A stretch of DNA of 64,000 bases from Streptomyces xanthochromogenes. GTDB lineage: Bacteria; Actinomycetota; Actinomycetes; Streptomycetales; Streptomycetaceae. Location of the stretch: contig NZ_BMUZ01000005.1 of NCBI RefSeq assembly GCF_014650455.1, positions 248,001 to 312,000 on the forward strand. The letters run 5' to 3'. Positions 8,140 to 16,845 of this stretch are shown here, piece after piece (positions within the stretch are counted from its first letter, which is position 1; each line of letters starts with the position of its first letter). A program made the translations under genes and the position numbers. Under the pieces are notes generated by a model that worked only from the letters and a program-made list of their open reading frames with translations, was not told where the DNA came from and did no database searches.

Positions 8140-8925
8140 TCAGCCGTACTGCACCGACCGCTTGGCGAGCCCCATCCAGAACCCGTCGATGACGCTGCGC
8201 GCGCCGCCCGGCTCGCCCTCGCTCGCCCCCATCGTCACGAACAGCGGGGCGAAGTGCTCGGTGCGGGGGTGGGCGAGGCGCCCGGCCGGGGCCTTGTGCG
8301 CGAAGTCGAGCAGCGCGTCCACGTCGGCGGCGGCGAGCGCCCGTGCCCCCCAGTCGTCGAACTCGGCCGACCAGCTGGGAACTTGGCCGTCGGGATGGCG
8401 CAGCGCGGCCAGGTTGTGGGTGAAGAACCCGCTGCCGACGATGAGCACGCCCTCGTCCCGCAGCGGCGCCAGCTTGCGGCCGATGTCGTAGAGCCGCCGC
8501 GGGTCGAGCGTCGGCAGGGAGATCTGGAGCACCGGGACGTCGGCGTCGGGGAACATCTCGACGAGCGGGACGTAGGCGCCGTGGTCGAGCCCGCGGTCCG
8601 GGATGTCCTGCACCGGCATGCCGGGGGCGCGCAGCAACTTGCGTACGGAGTCGGCGAGTCGGGGCGCGCCGGGGGCGGCGTAGCGCACCTGGTAGTAGTG
8701 CTCGGGGAAGCCCCAGAAGTCGTACACGAGCGGCACGGTCTCGGTGGCACCGAGCGCGAGCGGGGCCTCCTCCCAGTGCGCGGAGACCATCAGGACGGCC
8801 GTCGGCCGGGGCAGGTCCGCGGACCAGGCCGCCAGCTCGGCGGGCCACAGCGGGTCGTCGGCCAGCGGCGGGGCGCCGTGCGACAGGTAGAGGGCGGGCA
8901 TGCGCTCGGGGCGGGCGGCGGTCAT
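8140..8925 (-). CDS. Class III extradiol dioxygenase, DODA/YgiD (LigB) family
   Basis: A 261-residue LigB-superfamily dioxygenase. Conserved putative metal or active-site histidines are His16 (LSHGAPP), His50 (SAHWEE), His170 (FFTHN) and His224 (EHFAPL). This pattern is typical of the 4,5-DOPA dioxygenase/YgiD family that opens catechol rings. An upstream GTG at 8937 is also possible. The ATG at 8925 has GAGAG at better spacing. The gene is divergent from a MarR regulator, with palindromes in between, so a phenolic or quinone inducer is plausible. The substrate is not determined by sequence. Confidence 0.88.
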   Translation of the reverse strand: MTAARPERMPALYLSHGAPPLADDPLWPAELAAWSADLPRPTAVLMVSAHWEEAPLALGATETVPLVYDFWGFPEHYYQVRYAAPGAPRLADSVRKLLRAPGMPVQDIPDRGLDHGAYVPLVEMFPDADVPVLQISLPTLDPRRLYDIGRKLAPLRDEGVLIVGSGFFTHNLAALRHPDGQVPSWSAEFDDWGARALAAADVDALLDFAHKAPAGRLAHPRTEHFAPLFVTMGASEGEPGGARSVIDGFWMGLAKRSVQYG

Positions 8926-8959
8926 GGCGACTCTCACGGTGCTCGAACGGGAAGGAATG

Positions 8960-9014
8960 CTTGAAGTCTCAAGCTTCTTGGGGCAGCCTAACCCGACCTA
9001 GTTCAACTTTCAAG
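8960..9014. promoter_or_regulatory. Operator-like inverted repeats between dioxygenase and marR
   Basis: CTTGAAGTCTCAAG at 8960-8973 is an inverted repeat (CTTGA-N4-TCAAG). A related site, read as CTTGAAAGTTGAA on the minus strand, lies at 9002-9014. Both sit in the 110-base divergent promoter region, fitting MarR-type dimer binding. Confidence 0.6.
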
Positions 9015-9035
9015 AAGTGTCCGTACAGTAGATGC

Positions 9036-9527
9036 ATGACCTCGGCACCTAATTGGCTCAGCGACGAGGAGCAGCGCACCTGGCGCGCCTACCTCCACGC
9101 CACCCGGCTCCTCGAAGACCACCTCGACCGCCAGCTCCAGCGCGACGCCGGGATGCCGCACATCTATTACGGGCTGCTCGTGCAACTTTCGCAGGCACCG
9201 CGCCGCCGCATGCGGATGACCGAGCTGGCCAAGAACTCCAAGATCACCCGATCCCGCCTCTCGCACGCGGTGACGCGTCTGGAGAAGAACGGGTGGGTCC
9301 GGCGCGAGGACTGCCCCTCCGACAAGCGGGGCCAGCTCGCGATCCTCACCGACGCCGGCTACGAGGTGCTGGAGCGGACCGCACCCGGGCACGTGGCCGC
9401 GGTGCGGCAGGCGATGTTCGACCGGCTCTCCCCCGTTCAGGTGGACCAGCTCGGCGAGATCATGCGGGTGATGGCCCAGGGCCTCCAGCCCACCGACGCC
9501 AAAGCGGACCTGCCCTGGCTCCGCTGA
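9036..9527 (+). CDS. MarR-family transcriptional regulator
   Basis: A 163-residue MarR regulator. The winged helix spans about residues 55-115 (MTELAKNSKITRSRLSHAVTRLEKNGWVRREDCPSDKRG, the last part being the wing with its conserved Asp-Lys-Arg). The C-terminal dimerisation helices follow. The ATG at 9036 was chosen because the family alignment starts there, and upstream sequence in frame is the promoter. The gene is divergent from the DODA-type dioxygenase, which it most likely represses until an aromatic ligand appears. Confidence 0.92.
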   Translation: MTSAPNWLSDEEQRTWRAYLHATRLLEDHLDRQLQRDAGMPHIYYGLLVQLSQAPRRRMRMTELAKNSKITRSRLSHAVTRLEKNGWVRREDCPSDKRGQLAILTDAGYEVLERTAPGHVAAVRQAMFDRLSPVQVDQLGEIMRVMAQGLQPTDAKADLPWLR

Positions 9528-9549
9528 GAACAGCGGGGCCAGGGCAGGT
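9508..9549. terminator. Bidirectional terminator at the marR/MFS convergence
   Basis: A nearly perfect 19-bp stem (arms 9508-9526 and 9531-9549, loop AGAA) overlaps the last codons of marR and ends 28 bases from the stop of the convergent MFS gene. Confidence 0.8.
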
Positions 9550-9576
9550 CGTTGCGTCCGGGGTGCTACCGCGGGG

Positions 9577-11121
9577 TCAGTGCGCGACCACCGGGATGCG
9601 CACCTCGTCCTCGGCGTCCTCGCCGGCGCCCGATCCGGAGAGCGAACTCCCGCCCGGGCGGCCGGTGTTGATGAGCGTGACGGCGATGACGGCGGCGGCC
9701 GCCAGGATGCCGACGGCCCACCAGATGGCCGCGGTGAAGCCGTGCACCATGGCCTGGAGCTTGAGCAGCTCCGGGTTGGTGGCGCCGAGGGCCAGGTGGC
9801 CGGTGACGTAGGCCGTGGTCGCCGAGGCGGCGATGGTGTTGAGCAGGGCCGTGCCGATGGCGCCGCCGACCTGCTGCGAGGTGTTGACCATCGCGGAGGC
9901 CACACCCGCGTCGCGCGGCTCGACACCGATGGTGGCGAGCGACATGGCGGGCATGAAGGCGGTGCCCATGCCGAGGCCGAGCAGGATCTGCGCGGGCAGG
10001 ATCACACCGGCGTACGACGTGTCGATGTCCAGCTGGGTGAGCAGCAGCATGCCGACGGCGGCGGTCAGGAAGCCCGGGCCCATGAGCAGCCGCGGCGGGA
10101 CGCGGGTCATCAGACGGGCACCGATCTGGGTGGAGCCGGTGATCATGCCCGCGATCATGGGCAGGAACGCGAAGCCCGTCTTGACCGGCGAGAAGCCCTG
10201 CACGACCTGGAGGTAGTAGGTGAGGAAGAGGAACAGGCCGAACATCGCGATGATCGCGAGGCCGAGCGAGAGGTAGACGCCACCGCGGTTGCGGTTGGTG
10301 ATGACGCGCAGCGGCAGCAGCGGGTGGCGCACCTTGGCCTCGACGGCGACGAAGGTCGCGAGCAGCACCGCGGAGGCGATGAACATCGAGATGGTCAGCG
10401 CGTCCGACCAGCCGGCCGACTCGGCGCGGGTGAAGCCGTAGACGAGGGCGACGAGACCGGTGGTCGACAGGATCACGCCGGGGACGTCGAGCGGCGAGCG
10501 GTTGCGGGTGCCGGCCGGCTCACGGATGACGAGGTAGGCGCCGACGGCCGCGACGATCGCGAACGGGATGTTGACGAAGAAGGTCCAGCGCCAGTTCAGG
10601 TACTCGGTGAGGAAGCCGCCGAGGATCAGGCCCACGGCGCCGCCGCCACCGGCGATCGCACCGTAGATGCCGAACGCCTTGGCGCGCTCCTTGGCGTCGG
10701 TGAACATCACCGCGAGCAGCGAGAGGGCGGCCGGCGCGAGCAGTGCGCCGAAGGCACCCTGGAGCGCGCGCGAGCCGAGCAGCATCGCCTCGCCGGTGGC
10801 GGCGCCACCGAGCGCGGAGGCCGCGGCGAAGCCGAGCAGGCCGACGACGAAGGTGCGCTTGCGGCCCCACAGGTCGGCGATGCGCCCGCCGAACAGGAGG
10901 AGACCGCCGAAGGCGAGGGCGTAGGCCGTGATGACCCACTGCTTGTTGGCGTCACTGATGTCCAGCGCGTGCTGCGCGGAGGGCAGCGCGATGTTCACGA
11001 TGGTCGCGTCGAGCACGACCATCAGCTGGGCCAGGGCTATGAAGGCGAGCGCCTTCCAGCGACTGGGGTCCGGGGTGAGGGAGAACTGGTCCGGCTTGTC
11101 CAGACCGACTGTTTTTGACAT
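9577..11121 (-). CDS. MFS drug exporter, DHA2 (14-TM) family
   Basis: A 514-residue exporter of the EmrB/QacA type. Visible motifs are LMVVLDATIVNIALPSAQ in helix 1, GGRIADLWGRKRTF (motif A) and GAIAGGGGAVGLILGG (motif C), with about 14 hydrophobic helices and a short acidic C-terminal tail. A GTG at 11133 is in frame, but the ATG at 11121 has AAGGTGG at proper spacing and is preferred. It lies 105 bases downstream of a TetR gene on the same strand, the usual arrangement of a repressor controlling its exporter. The transported compound is unknown. Confidence 0.92.
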   Translation of the reverse strand: MSKTVGLDKPDQFSLTPDPSRWKALAFIALAQLMVVLDATIVNIALPSAQHALDISDANKQWVITAYALAFGGLLLFGGRIADLWGRKRTFVVGLLGFAAASALGGAATGEAMLLGSRALQGAFGALLAPAALSLLAVMFTDAKERAKAFGIYGAIAGGGGAVGLILGGFLTEYLNWRWTFFVNIPFAIVAAVGAYLVIREPAGTRNRSPLDVPGVILSTTGLVALVYGFTRAESAGWSDALTISMFIASAVLLATFVAVEAKVRHPLLPLRVITNRNRGGVYLSLGLAIIAMFGLFLFLTYYLQVVQGFSPVKTGFAFLPMIAGMITGSTQIGARLMTRVPPRLLMGPGFLTAAVGMLLLTQLDIDTSYAGVILPAQILLGLGMGTAFMPAMSLATIGVEPRDAGVASAMVNTSQQVGGAIGTALLNTIAASATTAYVTGHLALGATNPELLKLQAMVHGFTAAIWWAVGILAAAAVIAVTLINTGRPGGSSLSGSGAGEDAEDEVRIPVVAH

Positions 11122-11226
11122 GGGGGTAGCCACCTTGGGACGCGGTTTACCGACAAAAGTGTTCTAACGGGACTGCAACTACGGTGCGTTAACGGGGAGT
11201 TGAGGGCAGTTGAGGAATGAGGACGA

Positions 11227-11883
11227 TCAACTCTTCCGAAGGTCGTCGAGGGTCGCCGCACTGCCCGGCAGCTCGGACCGCGCCGGGGCCTGAAGCCCGT
11301 CGAGGAACAGCTGCAGATGACGGTGGACGAACTGGTCGATGTTCGGGCACGGGGTGCCCGGCAGCGGCCTGGTCAGTTGGGAGAGGGCGACCATGAGGTC
11401 GCCGACGGCGACATCGGTACGGAGCCGGCCCGCCGCGCGGGCCCGCCCCATGAGCCCCTCGACGTCGTCTTCGAGGCGCTCGCGGGCCGCGTTCAGCTCG
11501 GCGTGGTCCTGGTCGAAGGTGTCGGAGAGCATCGGGCAGAGCGCCCCGATCCGCTCGTCGGCCGCCGCGTGCACGAAGCGCCGCAGTGCCTCGAAGGGAT
11601 CGGACTCCTCGGCCGCGGCGGCCTCGGCCTGCGCCGAGACCCGGTCCATCACGGAGAGCACCACGCTCGTGATGAGCTCGGCGCGGTCCGTGAAGTGCCG
11701 GTAGATCGTGGCATTGCCGACGCCGGCCCGGCGCGCGATCTCGTCCAGCGGGCGCTCGGCGCCGTACTCGACGAACATCTCGCGTGCGGCGGCGATGATC
11801 CGCTCCCGGTTGCGCAGGGCGTCGGCCCGCGGGCGCGGGGCACGTCGCGGCTCTGCGGCTACGGAGGCGGCGGCAGTCTGCAC
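11227..11883 (-). CDS. TetR/AcrR-family repressor
   Basis: A 218-residue TetR regulator. The N-terminal helix-turn-helix is clear: ERIIAAAREMFVEYGAERPLDEIARRAGVGNATIYRHFTDRAEL (about residues 27-72). The rest is the helical ligand-binding domain, ending with a segment (CPNIDQFVHRHLQLFLDGL) common in exporter-linked members. The GTG at 11883 follows AAGGAG. It precedes the MFS exporter gene on the same strand and is likely its regulator and its own. Confidence 0.92.
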   Translation of the reverse strand: MQTAAASVAAEPRRAPRPRADALRNRERIIAAAREMFVEYGAERPLDEIARRAGVGNATIYRHFTDRAELITSVVLSVMDRVSAQAEAAAAEESDPFEALRRFVHAAADERIGALCPMLSDTFDQDHAELNAARERLEDDVEGLMGRARAAGRLRTDVAVGDLMVALSQLTRPLPGTPCPNIDQFVHRHLQLFLDGLQAPARSELPGSAATLDDLRKS

Positions 11884-12211
11884 GGCTCTTGCTCCTTCTG
11901 TACGTGGTCGAGCTTGGGCGGGGTCGGTTCTGTACGCAAACGGTTTTACGTGACCGGTTCACCGCCCGGGACCTGACCCAAGCGGGGAAGCACTCCCCGT
12001 TTCGCGGGGACGAAGGTTCAAACGGGGAAACCTTCCCCGGTTATTTCCCGGCCACCATGTGACCTGAGTCACACTCGCGCCCTTCGGGGTGGATGTCGGG
12101 AAAAACCCACATTTGGTCCACTCAGCGAGCGCACGCGACACGCCCGACACAGGGTGATCAGACGAGCGCAGCCAGGAACCGGCCTGCTGTCGCGTCCCCG
12201 AAGGCGAGCGC
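11884..12211. other. Divergent spacer between tetR and the M6-like protease
   Basis: The tetR side carries the operator-like site at 11934-11951. Two small hairpins follow, CCCCG/CGGGG at 11995-12009 and GGGGAA/TTCCCC at 12024-12038. No open frame here looks like a gene. The remaining bases presumably hold the protease promoter. Confidence 0.6.
11934..11951. promoter_or_regulatory. Candidate TetR operator upstream of tetR
   Basis: ACGCAAACGGTTTTACGT is an imperfect palindrome (ACGyAAA...TTTrCGT) about 50 bases upstream of the tetR start, where an autorepression site would lie. Confidence 0.5.
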
Positions 12212-13525
12212 GTGCGCATGCAGGACGTCAGCCAGTCCCGCCCGGCTCGGGCACCAGGACGCCGGATATGCGGCCGGCGCCGGAACGGTTTTCTCGGCGC
12301 CGCCCTCGCGTCGGTCGCCCTCGCGGCACTGACCACCGGTTCCACCACCCTGTCGATCGCCGGCCGCGCCTCCGCGGGCCCGGCCGCCACCCCCGGCGAC
12401 ACCTCGCTCGGCACCTGCCGAATCCCGGCCGGCCTCGGCGTCCAGATGTCGGAGGGCCTGCCGACACCGCCCGGGTACGCGCACTCCACCGGCACGGTCC
12501 GGGCACTCACCCTCATGATCGACTTCCCGGACGCCGTCGGGACGGGCCCGGCGCTCAGCCGGTACAAGGAGTTCTTCCCGCAGACCAGCAACTGGTTCCG
12601 CAACGCCTCCTACGGACGGCTCGACTACCGCGCCGAGGCCCCGATCCCGAACTGGCTGCGGATGCCGAAGTCGTTCGCGGCATACGGGATCGAGCGCGGC
12701 TCCCCCTACGAGCCCGGCTACCACCGCCTGGTCCAGGACATGATCGCGGCGGCCGGACCGCGGGTGAACTTCTCGCAGTACGACCTGGTGAACGTCCTGG
12801 TCACACCGAACGCGGGCCCTTCCGCGCTCGACACGGTCCTGTCGGTGACGTTCTCCGGCAACGAGGACGCGCCGTACGCCGACGGGGTGCCGCTGTCCAA
12901 CACCTCGTTCGTCTACAGCCGCCAGGACGACGGCTCCGGCTCCTACGGGGAGACCGGCTACCGGGTGCTGCCGCACGAGAACGGCCACGTCTTCGGGCTG
13001 CCCGACCTGTACACCGCGCAGGGCGGCGGGGCCGTCGGGCACTGGGACATCATGTCCGAGGACTGGGGCGCCAACAACGACATGCTGGGCTGGCACAAGT
13101 GGAAGCTGGGCTGGCTCGACAACAGCCAGGTGTCCTGTGCCACGGGCAGCGGGCCCGACCAGTACGTGCTGAGCCCGCTGGCCACCGAGGGCGGCCCGAA
13201 GCTGGTCTTCGTGCCGGTGTCGAAGGACAGCGGTTACGCGATCGAGGTCCGCACCCGCGCCGGCAACGACGAGGCGGTCTGCAAACCCGGCGTCCTGATC
13301 TACCGGGTGGACGCGACGGTCGACACCGGCCGCGGCCCGGTCAACGTCTCCGACAGCGCCCCCAACTCGGGCGGCTGCACCCGCCGCCCCAACGTCAACG
13401 CCGAACTCTCGGACGCCCCGTACGCGACGGGCGAGACGTTCGTGGACCGGGCGAGCGGGGTGCGGGTCGCGGTGACGGGAGTGGACGGGATGGGGAACTA
13501 CCACGTACGCGTGACCCGCTCATGA
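12212..13525 (+). CDS. Secreted M6-like zinc metalloprotease
   Basis: A 437-residue secreted protein. Residues 1-55 form a long signal region with many arginines followed by a hydrophobic stretch (FLGAALASVALAALTTGS). The zinc-binding motif is HENGHVFGLPD with His255, Glu256 and His259, and Asp265 or a nearby residue as third ligand. GHWDIMSED after it resembles the M6 (immune inhibitor A) pattern ending at a methionine. Cysteines in the C-terminal half suggest disulfides. A GTG at 12212 with AAGG upstream is preferred over ATG 12218. It probably degrades extracellular proteins. Confidence 0.85.
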   Translation: MRMQDVSQSRPARAPGRRICGRRRNGFLGAALASVALAALTTGSTTLSIAGRASAGPAATPGDTSLGTCRIPAGLGVQMSEGLPTPPGYAHSTGTVRALTLMIDFPDAVGTGPALSRYKEFFPQTSNWFRNASYGRLDYRAEAPIPNWLRMPKSFAAYGIERGSPYEPGYHRLVQDMIAAAGPRVNFSQYDLVNVLVTPNAGPSALDTVLSVTFSGNEDAPYADGVPLSNTSFVYSRQDDGSGSYGETGYRVLPHENGHVFGLPDLYTAQGGGAVGHWDIMSEDWGANNDMLGWHKWKLGWLDNSQVSCATGSGPDQYVLSPLATEGGPKLVFVPVSKDSGYAIEVRTRAGNDEAVCKPGVLIYRVDATVDTGRGPVNVSDSAPNSGGCTRRPNVNAELSDAPYATGETFVDRASGVRVAVTGVDGMGNYHVRVTRS

Positions 13526-13648
13526 CGCACCGTCACATGACCTCGGGCCGCACCCCGACCCGGATTTCGGCCTCACACCGCGCGGGGTCACCCGCGCGCT
13601 TTCGCGCGCCCCTCGGCAGCATCGGCGCCGGGGCCAACCGGCCCCGGG

Positions 13649-15481
13649 TCACGGGCGAGCCGGTGGGAAAACGTCCCGGAGCTCCCGCTTCAGCACCTTT
13701 CCCGTCGCGTTCCGCGGCAGGGCGGCCTCCCGCACGACCACCCGCCCCGGCACCTTGAACCCCGCGAGCACCGCCCGCACGTGGTCCCGGAGCTCCTCCG
13801 GGGACACCGCGGCCCCGGCCCGCACCTGGACCACCGCCGCGACCTCCTCGCCCAGGACCGGATGCGGAACCCCCAGCACCGCCGCGTCGAGTACCGCGGG
13901 GTGGTCGTGGAGGACCCCCTCCACCTCCACGCAGTACACGTTCTCGCCGCCCCGGATCACCATGTCCTTGATCCGGTCGACGATCCCGACCCGCCCCGCG
14001 CCGTCCCGCACCGCCAGGTCGCCGGTCCTGAACCACCCGCCCTGGAAGGCCAGTTGCGTACCGGCGGGATCGTTCCAGTAACCCCGTACCAGCGACTGGC
14101 CGCGCAGCCACAGCTCCCCCACCTCACCGTCGGCGAGCGGAGCCCCGTCCGGCCCGGCGATGCGCACCTCCGTCACCGGCGTCGGCCGCCCCGCACTCCC
14201 CGGCCAACTCCGGTATTCCGTACCGAAGTTGGCGAGGACTCCCCCGCTCGTCTCGGTCAGCCCGTACCCGTTGCGCGGCTCGATGCGCGAGCCGTGCCGC
14301 GCGGTGAGACCGCCGACGAGGCCGGGCGGCGCCGCCGCACCCCCGGTGTTGAGCGCGGTGAGGCTCTCCAGGGCGTCCCCCGACTGCTCGGCGGCGTCCA
14401 GGAGTTGGAGGGCCGTCGAGGGCACCCCGGCGTAGTGCGTGACCCCGTGCTCGCGGATCAGCGCGAGCGCCCGTCCCGCGTCCCACTTGTGCATGAGGAC
14501 GAGCGTGCCGCCCGCCCCCATCGCCGCGTACACCGAGGTGAAGGCGGCGACATGGAAGAAGGGAAAGGTCATGAGGGTGACGGGGGCGGGCCCCTGCCCC
14601 GGCACGACGCCGCGCCCCAACATCGAAGCGGCCGCCTGGAAGCGGGGGTTCATGGCCGCCCCGGCCTGCGCGAGCTGCGTGGCGACGGCACCCTTGGGGC
14701 GCCCGGTGGTGCCGGACGTGTAGATGATGGTGGCGTCCGCGTCCGGGGCGACGTCCACGTCGGGCGGCCCGGCCGCCGGGTCGGGCGAGGTGAGCCCGTC
14801 GAGGTCGGCGTACCGTTCGAACCCCTCGGGCAGCCCGCCCTCGTGGTGGAAGACCATGCCGCGCGCCCCGTGCGCACGGGCCCATCCGGCGACCCGTTCG
14901 AGACGCTCGCCGTCGACGAGCAGCACCCGCGGAGTGCAGTCGTCGAGGGCGTACGCGAACTCCTCCGCCGTCCACCACGCGTTCAGCGGCACCGCCACGA
15001 GCCCCGCCAACTGCGCTGCCCAGAAGGCGACTTGCCACTCGGGATGGTTGCGCATGGCGATGGCGGCCCGATCGCCCGGGCGCAGCCCGTGGACGTCGAC
15101 GAGGTGCCGGGCCAGGGCGCAGGACGCGGCGAGGAACTCCTCGTAGGAGTAGCCGCCGCTCTCGGCGACCAGGAAGGGCCGCTCCCCGAAGGCCCACACC
15201 GTCTCGACGAACTCGCGCAGGGTACGTGGCCCGGTCGCGTACTCCAGGGCGCCCGACTCGCCGCGCACGACGGCGAACGGCGCACCTGGCGCGGTGAGCA
15301 GCGCTTCGGCGCGGCCCGGCTCGACACCCGCCCCGGCCGATCGCGCCGCGTCCGCCTGCGCCCCGCCCGGGACCGGACCGCCCAGCGGCTCGCGCAGCTG
15401 CGCTCCGTCCGGCACCGGTCCACCCGGTTGCGGCCCGGCCGGCCGCGCCGCCGCACCGCCCTGCGCCCCTGTCGTCGCCAC
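13649..15481 (-). CDS. AMP-forming acyl-CoA synthetase/ligase
   Basis: A 610-residue adenylate-forming enzyme that should activate a carboxylic acid with ATP and attach CoA. Motif A3 is YTSGTTGRPKG at 254-264, A5 is NGYGLTETSGG, A7/A8 is GWFRTGDLAVRDGAGRVGIVDRIKDMVIRGGENVY, and A10 is LPRNATGKVLKREL with the catalytic Lys. The first 60 residues are a Pro/Gly/Ala-rich extension with an internal repeat of GGPVPxGAQ. The GTG start follows AGGAGGG. No acyl carrier or dehydrogenase gene is next to it, so the acid (fatty, aryl or branched) is unknown. Confidence 0.9.
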   Translation of the reverse strand: MATTGAQGGAAARPAGPQPGGPVPDGAQLREPLGGPVPGGAQADAARSAGAGVEPGRAEALLTAPGAPFAVVRGESGALEYATGPRTLREFVETVWAFGERPFLVAESGGYSYEEFLAASCALARHLVDVHGLRPGDRAAIAMRNHPEWQVAFWAAQLAGLVAVPLNAWWTAEEFAYALDDCTPRVLLVDGERLERVAGWARAHGARGMVFHHEGGLPEGFERYADLDGLTSPDPAAGPPDVDVAPDADATIIYTSGTTGRPKGAVATQLAQAGAAMNPRFQAAASMLGRGVVPGQGPAPVTLMTFPFFHVAAFTSVYAAMGAGGTLVLMHKWDAGRALALIREHGVTHYAGVPSTALQLLDAAEQSGDALESLTALNTGGAAAPPGLVGGLTARHGSRIEPRNGYGLTETSGGVLANFGTEYRSWPGSAGRPTPVTEVRIAGPDGAPLADGEVGELWLRGQSLVRGYWNDPAGTQLAFQGGWFRTGDLAVRDGAGRVGIVDRIKDMVIRGGENVYCVEVEGVLHDHPAVLDAAVLGVPHPVLGEEVAAVVQVRAGAAVSPEELRDHVRAVLAGFKVPGRVVVREAALPRNATGKVLKRELRDVFPPARP

Positions 15482-15581
15482 GGGTAGCCCTCCTAAGCGT
15501 TCGCTCAGTCCAGTGCTCCCCGACGCTATGCGGCGGCCCCGCCGCGGTCAAGGTCGATGTAGAACGCAACCGCCTCCGGGG

Positions 15582-16700
15582 TCAGCCCGGCTGCACGATC
15601 TGGCCGATTCCGTTCGGTCCCGACGCCGTGCCGGTCAGCGCGTCGTCCGGTACCGGCTTGTCCGCTTTCAGCGCGGCCCAGAGCTTCGCCCCCTTGGCCG
15701 CGTCCGGCACCAGACGGTCCTCGTCGCCCTGCTCCAGCTGGGCCGGCAGGGTGACCATCTGCACGCTCGCGGCGCCGATCCCCTTCATCGAGTACGCGAG
15801 CGACGCCAGGCTGTCGACGCGGGCCAGGGACGAGTCGGTGGTCAGGGACTTCGTCGCGGCGTCGGCGGCCGTGAAGAGCCTGGCCGGATCGGTGAGCACG
15901 TTCTGGCCCGACACCTTGCCGATCAGCGCGGTGAGGAACTGGTGCTGGAGCTGGATGCGGCCGAGGTCGCTGCCGTTGCCCACACCGTGCCGGGTGCGGA
16001 CGAGGTCGAGCGCCTGCTGGCCGTTCAAATGGTGCTTCCCGGCCGCCAGATGGATTCCGCTCTGCTTGTCGTCGATCGGCTTGACCAGGGTGACGTCGGT
16101 ACCGCCGACCGCGTCCATCAGCTCCGCGAAGCCGTCGAAGCCGACCTCGACGTAGTGATTGACGCGCAGTCCGCCGCTCAGCGCCTCGACCGCGGCCACC
16201 GTGCAGCGGGCGCCGCCCGTCTCGTACACGGAGTTGAACATGACCCCCTCGCGGGCCGTCACCTTCTGGCCGGAAGCGGTGGTGCAGGCGGGGCGGTTCA
16301 CCATGGTGTCGCGCGGGATGCTGACGACCGCCGCCTTCTTGCGGCCGCCGTACACGTGGAGCAGCAGGGTCGTGTCGGAGCGCCCGGTGTCGTCACCGCC
16401 GCCCGCCCGCGAGGCGTTCTTCCCGGCCCGCGAGTCCGAGCCGACGACCAGGATGTTGAGGTCGGAGGTGGCGGAGGCCGCCGGGGTGAGCAGCGAGCCG
16501 AGCTCGACGCTGCTGATGTTCCGGTTGAGCCGGTGCCAGGTGTACGCGGCGGCGCCGCCGCCCGCGAGCAGCAGGACCCCGAGGAGCGAGCAGAGAAGAA
16601 TCCGGGCCCTTCGCGACCTACGGGGTATCCGGGAGGCCCCGGACAGCCGGGAGGCCCTGGATGCCCGGGATATCCGCCCCCGGCGGGGTCCGTACGTCAT
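15582..16700 (-). CDS. LytR-CpsA-Psr (LCP) family cell-wall glycopolymer ligase
   Basis: A 372-residue membrane-anchored protein. A basic N-terminus (RRSRRAR) precedes one membrane helix (ILLCSLLGVLLLAGGGAAAY). The LCP domain then faces outside, with NILVVGSDSRAG, GRSDTTLLLHVYGGRKKAAVVSIPRDTMV (the Arg and Asp of the active site) and LDLVRTRHG. LCP proteins transfer glycopolymers such as teichoic acids from lipid carriers to peptidoglycan. The ATG at 16700 has GGAG at 7 bases and is preferred to 16727. It is divergent from an L,D-transpeptidase gene, so both may serve wall assembly. Confidence 0.92.
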   Translation of the reverse strand: MTYGPRRGRISRASRASRLSGASRIPRRSRRARILLCSLLGVLLLAGGGAAAYTWHRLNRNISSVELGSLLTPAASATSDLNILVVGSDSRAGKNASRAGGGDDTGRSDTTLLLHVYGGRKKAAVVSIPRDTMVNRPACTTASGQKVTAREGVMFNSVYETGGARCTVAAVEALSGGLRVNHYVEVGFDGFAELMDAVGGTDVTLVKPIDDKQSGIHLAAGKHHLNGQQALDLVRTRHGVGNGSDLGRIQLQHQFLTALIGKVSGQNVLTDPARLFTAADAATKSLTTDSSLARVDSLASLAYSMKGIGAASVQMVTLPAQLEQGDEDRLVPDAAKGAKLWAALKADKPVPDDALTGTASGPNGIGQIVQPG

Positions 16701-16845
16701 CCTTCGACTCCGTCCGTCGGCGGTCATCGGCGACCCAGAACTCCGCATGCGTACAAACAGGGCGTTACCGCACACTACAAGAGAGGTGCATAACCCCGCA
16801 TAACGGGCATCGGGGTCGACAGGCCCCCAGAGGGGAGACGTCCAG

